A DNA stretch of 64,000 nt from Streptomyces sp. CC0208 (GTDB taxonomy: Bacteria > Actinomycetota > Actinomycetes > Streptomycetales > Streptomycetaceae): NCBI RefSeq assembly GCF_003443735.1, contig NZ_CP031969.1, forward strand, positions 4,464,001 through 4,528,000. Direction: 5' to 3'. A model generated the notes under the pieces. It was not told the DNA's origin. It saw only the letters and a program-made list of their open reading frames with translations, and ran no database searches. The first letter of the stretch is position 1, and the number at the start of each line of letters is the position of its first letter. The position numbers and the translations under genes were made by a program. Of this stretch, positions 1 to 8,397 are shown piece after piece.

Positions 1-873
1 GGTGCCCGTCGGTGCGTTCTTCATGCACGAGGCGTCCACGATGTAGGCGGTGATCCGGGTGCTGTCGGAGGGATCACGCAACACGACCAGTAGCGCGTCC
101 GTGCCTTTGTAGACGCCGTCCTTGGTCGCGAGCGGCGAGTCGCTGGTGTGGATGCCCTTCTGGATGCACCGGGGAACCTCGGGCGTCTCCAGGATGCGGG
201 GATCCTTCGAGCCCGGGATGCTCGCCGCGCCCATGCTGGTGTGCGGAGCCTGAGACCCGCCGCTCGCGGTCTTCTTGTCGGTGAGAAGGTCCGAGACCTG
301 CTTCTCCAGTCCGCTCGCGGAGAAGGTGTCGGCGGGGCTGGTCGCCGCGTCGGTCGGCTTGTCGTCGTTCAACGCCGAGAACAGGAAGGAGCCGAATCCC
401 AGTGCGGCGACGGTGAAGACGGCCCCGAGGACGGCAACCTTGCGACGTCCGTTCCTGTTGCGGTCCTTGCGGTCCTTGCGGTCCTTGCGGTCCTTGCGGC
501 CCGGGCCGGTGGTGGACGTGCGGGCGTGTCCCGTCGGACGGTAGGCGGTGGTCGATGTTTCACGTGAAACATGCGCGCTCTCGACCGGCGCCGGTGTGTT
601 CACGGCCTCGGGAGCAGTTGCCTGGAGGAGAGCCTCCGCGGCGAGGGCGGCGTCGATCCTGCCGGCGACATCGGCGGGCATGCGAGGCGGGCCCGGTACG
701 GTGCCGAGCAGGCCACGGATCTCCTCCAGCGACGCGTGAACGTCCGCGCAGAGTTCGCACTCGTCCAGATGCCTTCGCACGTCCGCGGTCTTGGAGGGAG
801 GCAGGACGCCTTCGGTGAGGTCGGAGATCTCCGCGACGTCCGGGTGCCCGGCTGTGTCTGTCGTGGAAGTCAC
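1..873 (-). CDS. Anti-sigma factor of SigM, zinc-binding, membrane-anchored (partial)
   Basis: This gene starts inside the window and runs off its left edge; 291 codons are visible. Residues H35, C39 and C42 form the H-x3-C-x2-C signature of the ZAS/zf-HC2 fold, which in this family holds an ECF sigma factor inactive. One hydrophobic span follows at about 145-167, preceded by four KDR units, and the remainder would be extracytoplasmic. The GTG start at 873 overlaps the sigM stop codon as GTGA, which suggests translational coupling. The position directly after sigM matches the rsmM gene of Mycobacterium. A perfect parS 14-mer lies within the reading frame (codons for HVSRET). The sequence shows the Zn motif, the membrane span and the overlap; the SigM partnership is inferred from context. 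Confidence 0.88.
   Translation of the reverse strand, partial: MTSTTDTAGHPDVAEISDLTEGVLPPSKTADVRRHLDECELCADVHASLEEIRGLLGTVPGPPRMPADVAGRIDAALAAEALLQATAPEAVNTPAPVESAHVSRETSTTAYRPTGHARTSTTGPGRKDRKDRKDRKDRNRNGRRKVAVLGAVFTVAALGFGSFLFSALNDDKPTDAATSPADTFSASGLEKQVSDLLTDKKTASGGSQAPHTSMGAASIPGSKDPRILETPEVPRCIQKGIHTSDSPLATKDGVYKGTDALLVVLRDPSDSTRITAYIVDASCMKNAPTGT
461..496. repeat. 9-bp tandem repeat, 4 copies, encoding KDR units
   Basis: Four consecutive perfect copies of cggtccttg on the plus strand. On the coding strand they give four KDR tripeptides in the basic stretch just before the membrane span of the anti-sigma factor. The copy number may vary between strains. Confidence 0.9.
557..570. other. 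parS site inside the anti-sigma gene
   Basis: Perfect copy of the Streptomyces parS core GTTTCACGTGAAAC, the ParB-binding centromere sequence. The palindrome extends two bases on each side (555-572). It lies within the coding sequence of the anti-sigma factor. Confidence 0.92.
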
Positions 874-1595
874 GCTCGCCCACCTCCGCCCTTCACTGCA
901 GCTGAATCGCTTGATCCCGAATCCGGCGGGCCCTGTGATGGAGGTCCCGCTGCGGGTGGGACGGATGTCCCCTGAGTCCGGTTCCGTCCAACGCCCCCTT
1001 CTCTGCCGTCTTCGGCGTTTTCCGGCCGCAGATGGGTGAGAAGGGGGAGCAGTCTGGCTCTGCCTCGGGCGCAGCGGCTCTTCACCGTCCCTGTCGGCAC
1101 ATCGAGGATGCGGGCGGCTTCGGCGACGGGGTAGCCCTGCATGTCCACGAGGACGAGGGCGGCGCGCTGGTCGTGCGGGAGCGTGCCGAGGGCCTCCAGG
1201 AGCTGGCGGTGGAGGTCGTTGCGCTCCGCGGGCGCCGAGGCGGACTCGTGCGGCTCCAGGAGCTGTTCCAGACGCTCGGTGTCGTCCACGGGAGACGTCT
1301 TGCGGGAGGCTGCCTTTCTGGCGCGGTCCAGGCAGGCGTTCACCGTGATCCGGTGCAGCCAGGTCGTGACCGCCGACTGGCCCCGGAAGGTGTGCGCGGC
1401 CCGGTAGGCGGACACCAGGGCGTCCTGTACGGCGTCAGCGGCTTCCTCGCGGTCCCCGAGGGTGCGGAGGGCGACGGCCCAGAGCCGATCCCGGTGCCGC
1501 CGCACGAGCTCACCGAAGGCGTCGGGGTCGCCCTCCACATGGCGGGCCAGGAGGTCCTGATCGCTGGTGTCGCCGTACGCGGTGTCATCTGCCAT
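870..1595 (-). CDS. sigM: ECF RNA polymerase sigma factor SigM
   Basis: ECF sigma factor that redirects RNA polymerase, 241 aa. Region 2 spans about residues 22-95, including the DPDAFGELVRRH start and the AVQDALVSAY core. Region 4 spans about 130-185 with the HTH ending in GTVKSRCARGRARL. A Gly/Ser/Pro-rich tail of about 45 residues follows, longer than usual for ECF factors. The ATG at 1595 has a GGGAGGGGG ribosome site upstream. The gene lies 31 bp after the pseudokinase gene and overlaps the anti-sigma gene. The same order in Mycobacterium (mviN-sigM-rsmM-trxB-trxA) supports the name. The regulon cannot be read here; the neighbours suggest envelope and redox stress. Confidence 0.9.
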   Translation of the reverse strand: MADDTAYGDTSDQDLLARHVEGDPDAFGELVRRHRDRLWAVALRTLGDREEAADAVQDALVSAYRAAHTFRGQSAVTTWLHRITVNACLDRARKAASRKTSPVDDTERLEQLLEPHESASAPAERNDLHRQLLEALGTLPHDQRAALVLVDMQGYPVAEAARILDVPTGTVKSRCARGRARLLPLLTHLRPENAEDGREGGVGRNRTQGTSVPPAAGPPSQGPPDSGSSDSAAVKGGGGRA

Positions 1596-1626
1596 CGGAC
1601 CCCCTCCCCTTGTCTGCGGTGAGCTC

Positions 1627-3342
1627 TCAGCCGGTGAACTTCACGTTGGTGATGGCCTGCTTGTAGCCGGGGTCGCTGTAATTCGCCGAGTCGGCGCCGG
1701 AGTAGGGCAGGGCGGTGAGCCACACCAGGACGTACCGCGATTTCATCGGCTTGCCGACCTTCACCGTGGCCGTGGTGCTTTTCGTGGTCGCCGAACCGAT
1801 CTTGTCCAGTGAGTCCAGCGACGACGGCGTGAGTGAGTCGGCCGCGTACAGCTCGACCGTGGTGTGGTCGCCGCCGTATCGGAGGGACAGCGTCGCGGCC
1901 GACACCTCCTGGGCCGAACCGAGGTCGTAGACGATCCCGACGCCGGGCTTGATCAGTATCTTCGGACCGTCCTTGTAACTGCTGGTCCGCCAGCCCGTCG
2001 TCATGCTGCTGTCGTAGGTCAGCTTCACATCACCCGGATGCTGAGCGTCGCCCTCGGCCACGTACTCCGCGGCGCCGTCGATGCTGAGCGTCTTCGTCGG
2101 CTTCGGCGCGGTGCGGTTCTTGTCGCCGTCGTCCGTCGTCTGGTTCTGGTTCTCGCCCGATGTGCCGCCCCGGTCCATCAGCGCGTCCGCGAGCTGCCAA
2201 CTGCCGAGGCCCAGCGCGGCGATGAGGAGGGCGGAGACCGCCCACTTCAGGGCCCGGCCCGTGCGGCTCTGCAGCGGCGGTGGCGGGGCCGGTACGGGCT
2301 GGGTGACACCGGGGTGGGGTGCCGGGCGGCCGTATGTGCCCTGTTGGTACGTCGTGCGCTGGTAGTCGGGCGGGGCCGTGAACGCCGGCTCCGGCGGGCG
2401 GATGCGGGGCATCTCGCCGATCGCCTTGACCAGTTCCTCGGGTGTCGTGCACGCGGACTCGTGCCGTGAGGCCGTCGCACCGTCGTTGGCGAGCGCCCGC
2501 ATGGACAGCTCGGACAGCCCGCGGTGGACACCCGCCCGCACCTGGTCGGGTGCGATGAGACCGACGTCCTTGGGCAGGCCGGCCAGACCGTAGGCGTCGC
2601 TCTCGTACGGCCACCGCTGGGTGAGCGCCGCGTACAGGAGCGCGCCGATCGCCTCGGTGTCCGTACGCTGCGGAGACTCCGAACTGACGCCTCGCAGCGC
2701 GGCGTTCACGGCGAGGCCGCGGATGCGCCACTGCCCGCTCGACGTACGCAGGACCGCGTTGGGGTTCAGCCGCAGGTGCGCGAGCCCCTCGCGGTGGGCC
2801 GCGGCCATGGCGGAGGCGACCTGAGTGACCATCTGGTAGGCGTCGTACACCTCCAGCGGGCCCGGCGCGAGGAGGGTGGTCAGCTCGGTCGCGTCGGGCA
2901 GCCACTCGTGGACGACGTAGACGAGGTCGTTCTCCTCCACGGCGTCCAGGACCTGGACGAAGCGCGGGTCACCCAGCAGCGCGGAGGAACGGGCCGCGGC
3001 CAGGACGGAGCGCGCCCGCGCATGGTCCGCGGGCAGGATGTGCACGCCCACGGCCCGACGCAGTTTCTCGTCGACGGCACGCCAACTGCTGAACCCGTCC
3101 AGACGGGTGACGCACTCCTCGAGACGGTAGCGTCTGGCGAGTTTGTGGCCGCTGTGCAGCTCCGGCGGTGACGCCTTGCCAGGACTCTCGGTCCCGCCAC
3201 TCCCCTGTGCCTCGACGTCTTCCGTGTCCCGCTCCCGGTTCTTGGCCACGCCGTCGGCCGTGGGCTGGTCCGCCTTGGCGGTCAGCGGTTTGTCACCGCT
3301 GGTGTCTGCCACGTCGACGGCAGCCGTGCTCCGTTCCGCCAC
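1627..3342 (-). CDS. Membrane pseudokinase with extracellular discoidin-like domain (MurJ partner)
   Basis: 571 aa from a GTG at 3342, with AGGGA upstream; an in-frame ATG at 3363 is an alternative. Residues about 70-315 look like a Ser/Thr kinase fold, but the catalytic loop reads HLRLNPN instead of HRDxKxxN (residues 189-195), and the DFG position reads RGLAV, so catalysis is unlikely. A Pro-rich linker precedes a membrane span at about 365-388. The outside C-terminus (about 415-571) resembles an F5/8 type C or discoidin-like beta domain. In Mycobacterium the same pieces are fused to MviN/MurJ, where the pseudokinase domain is a docking site for the FHA protein FhaA. Here the protein is separate, 119 bp downstream of murJ. 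A role in controlling lipid II flipping is inferred from that homology. Confidence 0.82.
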   Translation of the reverse strand: MAERSTAAVDVADTSGDKPLTAKADQPTADGVAKNRERDTEDVEAQGSGGTESPGKASPPELHSGHKLARRYRLEECVTRLDGFSSWRAVDEKLRRAVGVHILPADHARARSVLAAARSSALLGDPRFVQVLDAVEENDLVYVVHEWLPDATELTTLLAPGPLEVYDAYQMVTQVASAMAAAHREGLAHLRLNPNAVLRTSSGQWRIRGLAVNAALRGVSSESPQRTDTEAIGALLYAALTQRWPYESDAYGLAGLPKDVGLIAPDQVRAGVHRGLSELSMRALANDGATASRHESACTTPEELVKAIGEMPRIRPPEPAFTAPPDYQRTTYQQGTYGRPAPHPGVTQPVPAPPPPLQSRTGRALKWAVSALLIAALGLGSWQLADALMDRGGTSGENQNQTTDDGDKNRTAPKPTKTLSIDGAAEYVAEGDAQHPGDVKLTYDSSMTTGWRTSSYKDGPKILIKPGVGIVYDLGSAQEVSAATLSLRYGGDHTTVELYAADSLTPSSLDSLDKIGSATTKSTTATVKVGKPMKSRYVLVWLTALPYSGADSANYSDPGYKQAITNVKFTG

Positions 3343-3461
3343 CGTCGTTCCCTGCCTCCCCATTCGTTGCGCGCCATGCGACGCAGAATCCAATTGTGCC
3401 CACAGTCCGACGCTATGCACGACACACAGAGGCGGACGATGGTTGTGCGCGTACCCCTGCC

Positions 3462-5726
3462 TCAGCGCCCCAGACGCCCCCGGACCATGCCGACGAGCGA
3501 GTTCAGCTCCTCGATCCGCATCTTGCGCGCGGCGAGGAAGAAGATCCCGAGCAGAACCGCTCCACCCGCGATCAGCGCGGCGAAGGAACCGACGACTCCC
3601 TGGCCGATCGAGTGACCGATGGCGTAGCAGGCCGCGCCGCTGAGCAGCGCCGCCGGGACGGAGGCGATGCAGAGTCGGGCGTAGGTCCGCAGGACGCGGT
3701 TGCCGTCCAGGTCGCCGCCGAGGCGCTTGCGCAGCCGGTTCCAGGCGACGCCGACACCGATCGCGTAGGCGAGACCGTAGGAGGCGGCCATGCCCGCCAC
3801 GGCCCAGCGGGGCGGCAGCACCACGTAACACAGGGCCGAGGCGCCCGCGTTGACCGCCGCCACGATGACCGTGTTGTAGAAGGGGGTGCGGGTGTCCTCG
3901 TAGGCGTAGAAGGCGCGCAGGACGACGTACTGCACGGAGTAGGGGATCAAGCCGAGGGCGAAGGCCATCAGCATGAAGCCCATGTTCGTGGCCTCGCTGA
4001 TACCGGAGGAGCCGAAGATCAGCGTGCACATCGGGATGCCGAGGGCGACGAACCCGAAGGCGATCGGCACGATCGCGACGGCAGTGGTGCGCAGGCCCTG
4101 GGAGATGTCGTCACGGACTGCGCCGCCGTCCTCCTCGGCCGCCGAGCGGGCCAGGCGCGGCAGCAGAGCCGCCATCAGGGAGACGGTGATGATGGCCTGC
4201 GGCAGACCCCAGATGAGTTGGGCATTGGCGTAGGCGGAGAAGCCGGTGCCGTCGACCGGGGAGGCCTTGCCCGCCGCAGTGGACAGCTGCGAGACGACGA
4301 TCGCGCCGGCCTGGTTGGCCAGGACGAACAGCACGGTCCACTTGGCGAGTGTCACGGCCTTGCCGAGGCCGTGGCCCCGCCAGTCGAAGCGCAGCCGCAT
4401 CCGGAAGCCGGTCTCGCGCAGGTACGGGATCATCGCCAGCGCCTGGACGACGAGGCCGAGCAGGACGCCGATGCCGAGGAGGCGCTGCCCCTCCGGCGGG
4501 ATGTTCGAGACCTTCATGCCGGAGTCGGCCGCGGTGCCGTAGACCCACATGAACATGCCGAGCGTCACGATGATGACGATGTTGTTCAGGACCGGGGTCC
4601 ACATCATCGCGCCGAACTTCCCACGCGCGTTGAGGATCTGCCCCATCACCACGTGGATGCCCATGAAGAAGATGGAGGGCAGGAAGTAGCGGACGAAGGT
4701 GATGCCCACCTCGTTGGCCGCCGGGTCGCTGGCCACCGAGTCGGACAGCAGACGGATCAGGAACGGAGCGCCGAGGACCGCGATCCCGGTGAGCACGCCC
4801 AGCGCCACCATCACCAGGGTCAGCAGCCGGTTGGCGTACGCCTCGCCGCCGTCCTCGTCCTCCTTCATGGCACGCACGAGCTGCGGTACGAACACGGAGT
4901 TGAGGCCGCCACCGACGGTCAGGATGTAGATCATCGTCGGGAGCTGGTAGGCGACCTGGAAGGTGTCACCCAGCAGACCGACACCCAGCGCCGACACGAT
5001 CAGGGCCGAACGGACGAAGCCGGTCAGGCGCGAGACCATCGTGCCGGCCGCCATCACGGCGCTCGACTTGAGCAAACCTGTGGCCTTTCCGCCCTGCTTC
5101 GCGGGGGCCGCGGGAGTTGCGGGCGCCGCCGCAGCCGTCGCAGTACCGAGATTCATGGTCTCGTCGGCCGAAGGCGCAGCCGCCGCGGGAGCCTGGAACT
5201 GCGGTGTGGGCGGCGGTCCGCCCGGTCCCGGTACCGACGGGGGATCCGTCGGGCGGCCGCCGCGCTGCTGCTGGTCGCGGAAGAGGTGGGCGAAGGCGTC
5301 CGGCTCGTGGCGTTCCTCGCCGGCCTGGCTCACCAGATCGTCGACGCCCACGAACTGGGTGGTGCGAGGGTCGTCGCCGTACGGCAGGTACTGCGTCGGG
5401 CCCTCCGGCTCGGGCGCCGGGGTCTGCGCCCACACGTGCGGGTCCGGGGCGTACGGGGACTGGGGCGGCTGGGAGTACAGCGGCTGTTGCGGCTGATGGG
5501 TGCCGGGGGGCGGCGGGGGATGCGCGGCACGGTCGTAGAGGGCCTCGGTGACCGGGTCCTGGGCATGGAGGTCCTGAGCCCGGTAGGGGTCCTGGTCGTA
5601 GGCGTCCTGGAGGTACATGTCCGCGGGAGCCTGTGGCGGCACCTGGCCATGCTCGGGCGGCGGCCCCTCGGGGCGATCCGAGTTGCCCGCGCCCTGACCG
5701 CGATCACCGTCGTACGGCGCGTTCAT
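3462..5726 (-). CDS. murJ: Lipid II flippase MurJ (MviN)
   Basis: 754 aa polytopic membrane protein of the MOP superfamily that flips lipid II across the cytoplasmic membrane for peptidoglycan synthesis. The conserved start of the membrane core (GTMVSRLTGFVRSAL) begins near residue 225, and about 14 hydrophobic segments follow. The first 210 or so residues are a Pro/Gln/Asp/Tyr-rich, probably disordered cytoplasmic tail that the roughly 510-residue enterobacterial protein lacks. The ATG at 5726 has GAGGTGGGG upstream. It lies 44 bp after the DUF6049-like gene and 119 bp before the pseudokinase gene, consistent with one operon. The fold is certain; substrate identity is from the family. Confidence 0.93.
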   Translation of the reverse strand: MNAPYDGDRGQGAGNSDRPEGPPPEHGQVPPQAPADMYLQDAYDQDPYRAQDLHAQDPVTEALYDRAAHPPPPPGTHQPQQPLYSQPPQSPYAPDPHVWAQTPAPEPEGPTQYLPYGDDPRTTQFVGVDDLVSQAGEERHEPDAFAHLFRDQQQRGGRPTDPPSVPGPGGPPPTPQFQAPAAAAPSADETMNLGTATAAAAPATPAAPAKQGGKATGLLKSSAVMAAGTMVSRLTGFVRSALIVSALGVGLLGDTFQVAYQLPTMIYILTVGGGLNSVFVPQLVRAMKEDEDGGEAYANRLLTLVMVALGVLTGIAVLGAPFLIRLLSDSVASDPAANEVGITFVRYFLPSIFFMGIHVVMGQILNARGKFGAMMWTPVLNNIVIIVTLGMFMWVYGTAADSGMKVSNIPPEGQRLLGIGVLLGLVVQALAMIPYLRETGFRMRLRFDWRGHGLGKAVTLAKWTVLFVLANQAGAIVVSQLSTAAGKASPVDGTGFSAYANAQLIWGLPQAIITVSLMAALLPRLARSAAEEDGGAVRDDISQGLRTTAVAIVPIAFGFVALGIPMCTLIFGSSGISEATNMGFMLMAFALGLIPYSVQYVVLRAFYAYEDTRTPFYNTVIVAAVNAGASALCYVVLPPRWAVAGMAASYGLAYAIGVGVAWNRLRKRLGGDLDGNRVLRTYARLCIASVPAALLSGAACYAIGHSIGQGVVGSFAALIAGGAVLLGIFFLAARKMRIEELNSLVGMVRGRLGR

Positions 5727-5770
5727 GGTTACCCCACCTCATCGTCCCGGGCCCACCGGCCACGACATCC

Positions 5771-8140
5771 TCAACGGTCCACTCTCTCACCCGTGCCGGA
5801 CGGGTCGGCGCTTTCCGCTGCGGTGTCCGCTGTCAGGTCACTCGGCTGCTCCGGGTCTTCTGCCCCGGTCCCCGTGGCGGCCTCCTCATGGAGACGGTCC
5901 TGCGGGCCTTCCGGGTTCTCCGGACCGTCCGCGGCTTCGCCCGCTTCGTCGTCGGGCCCGCTCTGCTCGGCCTCACGGGCGGCCGCGCGCTTGCGCTGGG
6001 TGTACATCCGGAATCCTGCCAGCACCAGCAGCAGGACACCGCCTCCGATGACCAGCATCACCGTGGCCGTGAACTCGGTGACCTTCACGTCGAACCTGAC
6101 GGCCTCGCCGTACGGCTGACCGTCCTCCGTGTACAGCTGGGCGATCACCGAGGCCTTGCCGTTGGCGTTGGCCGTCGTGGTGAACTTCACCGTCTGGCTG
6201 TGTCCGCCCGAGACCTCGACCGCCTGCTCGTCGTAGGAGGAGCCACCGATCTCGAGCCGGTTGGGGCTCAGCGAGGTCAGCCGCAGCCTCAGGTGCTCCA
6301 CTCCCTGCACCAGGTTGTTCTGCACCGTCACGGGGATGGTGGCGCTGCGGCCGGAGAGCTTGGTCTCCGACTTGTCGATCAGGCTGACCTGAGAGATCAG
6401 GTCGTCGATATAGGCCTCGACGTCAATGCGGAAGCTGGTCGCCTCGGCTGCGCTGCCCCGCCACGACGTGGACATCCCGCGGTTCATGGCCAGTCCGAAG
6501 GGGGTGACGACCCGGGACTGGTCGAAGAGGATCACCTTGAAGTTGTCGAGCTTGTTCTGTGTGCTCGCGATCTGCTGGAAGGCCCACTTCGGCAGCTCCT
6601 GCCTGCGCAGCGAGACGGGGTAGGCGGATGCGGCGGGCACCTTGGTGGTGGCCTCGGGGTCGGGCTTGGCCGCGGCCGCCGCCGAGAGCTTCTGGGGCTG
6701 TGACCAGTTCCCGCCCTGCAGCGCGGTGATCGCTTCGGCCATGGCGGCGGCCTGACTCGCCGTCGGCATGCGCTGCGGGGCGACGACGATGCTGCGCTGC
6801 TTGTCCGTCTGGAGGTCGAGAGCGAGGCTCTGGGCGAGGAACCGCTGGACGGCGAGCGAGGCGGAGGAGGCCCTCGTCAGATCGCCCTGGAAGGCCGTCG
6901 ACAGCCGTGCGTCGGCGACGACCGCTGTGGTGCCGCCGCCGATGGGACGGGCCGCGGAAGGCGTGTACGACAGTCCGGCGGTCTCCTGGAGGCTGTCGCT
7001 GCGGGCGATCAGCTTGTCGGCGCCGGCGGAGGTGGCGACCTTCACGATCGACGGGTCCACCGCGCCGTTCACGGGCCAGGCGAAGTCGGTGCTCGGCGTG
7101 ACGTGGAGCACGGTCCGTACGGTGGTCGCCGCGACGTCGGTGGCCTCGTCGAGGTGGCTGAGCGAGCCGGTGACGCTCGTGCCGTTGTGGGCCAGGGAAG
7201 CGAGGTCGGGATCGGCGAAGGGAAGCGCGACGACCTCCTTGTCCTCCACCGCCTTCTGCAGCTTGGCCAGCCACTGCTTGGCGAGTGCCTGGTGGGTGCC
7301 CGGGGTGGTGGTGTCGCCCTCACCCTGGATCCGGTAACTGCGGGTCATCGCGTCGACGGACGCCAGCAGGTCCGGGTCGATCACCCACGTGACGTCCAGG
7401 TTCTCGCCCAGCGACAGCATCTGGTCCAGTCGGCCGCCCGCCGAGATCTCCTCGGCGAGGTCGTCGTTGAGGAAGACCGGCGTCTGCTGGGCGTTCGAGC
7501 CCGTCTCGGCCGTCATGTGCACGGAGGAGATCAGTGGCCACAGGAACGTCGTCTTCGTCTTCGTGTCCGCCTCGTCGGACTGCCACGGCAGGAAGGTCCG
7601 CTGGATGCCCAGCGGCTGATCCCACGACTGTGCGGGAGTCTTGCCCGAGAGGGAGACGGCGAGCTGGTAGACGCCGGCGTCACCGAGGTCCAACTCGTCG
7701 ACCGGCACGGAGAGGGAGAAGGGCTGGGCCACCCCGGGGGTCAGTTTCGCGAACTTCGCCTCGTACTTGCCGCCGACCTCGGACCCCGTGGCGCCTTGGA
7801 GGGAGTCCCTGTCGTTGCTGACGGTGTCGATCGACGAGCGCGTGTTCAGCTCGGGACCCACCTGCAGTCCGACATGAGCGGCGGTGACAACCTGCTTGCC
7901 GTTGTTGGTCACCGTCCCCGACACGGTGAGCGTGTCACCGTCCGTAGGCGCACTGGGGCTGAGTGTGTCGATCGCGACGGACACCGACCCGGAGGTGTCG
8001 GCGGCCTGAGCGGGTGCCGCGGCGGGAAGCTGGCACAGGCCGGCCACCAGGGGGACCCCTGCGAGCAGGGCCCCTGTGCGCCGCAGCCAGCGGCGGGCAG
8101 GTGAGGGACTCGTCCCCTGGAAGTCTGCCGCCTCGGCCAC
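5771..8140 (-). CDS. Exported, membrane-anchored DUF6049-like protein (Rv3909-like)
   Basis: 789 aa, GTG start at 8140. A basic N-terminus and hydrophobic stretch end in a likely signal peptidase site near residue 46 (PAQA|AD). A long extracytoplasmic region follows, beta-rich at both ends. One membrane span sits at about 690-712 and an acidic cytoplasmic tail of about 77 residues closes the protein. No catalytic motif is visible. Its place directly before murJ matches Rv3909 in Mycobacterium, so a role in envelope assembly together with MurJ is inferred. It is transcribed divergently from the CCA-adding enzyme gene across 257 bp. Confidence 0.8.
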   Translation of the reverse strand: MAEAADFQGTSPSPARRWLRRTGALLAGVPLVAGLCQLPAAAPAQAADTSGSVSVAIDTLSPSAPTDGDTLTVSGTVTNNGKQVVTAAHVGLQVGPELNTRSSIDTVSNDRDSLQGATGSEVGGKYEAKFAKLTPGVAQPFSLSVPVDELDLGDAGVYQLAVSLSGKTPAQSWDQPLGIQRTFLPWQSDEADTKTKTTFLWPLISSVHMTAETGSNAQQTPVFLNDDLAEEISAGGRLDQMLSLGENLDVTWVIDPDLLASVDAMTRSYRIQGEGDTTTPGTHQALAKQWLAKLQKAVEDKEVVALPFADPDLASLAHNGTSVTGSLSHLDEATDVAATTVRTVLHVTPSTDFAWPVNGAVDPSIVKVATSAGADKLIARSDSLQETAGLSYTPSAARPIGGGTTAVVADARLSTAFQGDLTRASSASLAVQRFLAQSLALDLQTDKQRSIVVAPQRMPTASQAAAMAEAITALQGGNWSQPQKLSAAAAAKPDPEATTKVPAASAYPVSLRRQELPKWAFQQIASTQNKLDNFKVILFDQSRVVTPFGLAMNRGMSTSWRGSAAEATSFRIDVEAYIDDLISQVSLIDKSETKLSGRSATIPVTVQNNLVQGVEHLRLRLTSLSPNRLEIGGSSYDEQAVEVSGGHSQTVKFTTTANANGKASVIAQLYTEDGQPYGEAVRFDVKVTEFTATVMLVIGGGVLLLVLAGFRMYTQRKRAAAREAEQSGPDDEAGEAADGPENPEGPQDRLHEEAATGTGAEDPEQPSDLTADTAAESADPSGTGERVDR

Positions 8141-8270
8141 GCGCTCGCCCGTCCCTCGTCGTCGTCAGTGGTCGTCGGAATGTGCGTCCACGCATGGTAA
8201 CGATGCGCGCTGAGGGGAAGTGCCGCGGACTGCTCCACAAGATCGGGGGACGCCGCCGCACTGTCCCGAA

Positions 8271-8366
8271 TGTGCACGTATAAAGGGGAGCGTGCCCGTG
8301 AGCCTCCGGGGCAGACCTTGTGCAGGTTCCGATGGCGAGTCTGTGCACGTTTAATGGAGGCGCCCG
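8271..8366. repeat. Imperfect direct repeat in the leader of the cca gene
   Basis: TGTGCACGT followed by an AT-rich TAA and a GG-rich stretch occurs at 8271 and again at 8342, 71 bp apart, in the 257-bp divergent intergenic region. It could be duplicated promoter or leader sequence; no regulator is identified. Confidence 0.5.
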
Positions 8367-8397
8367 TGGAGGTCCGGGCCACGTACCCTCTTCTGTT

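Noticed and set aside
3168..6119. 983-codon open frame on the plus strand
   Set aside because: Antisense to murJ and its neighbours, with low-complexity Arg/His/Asp composition.
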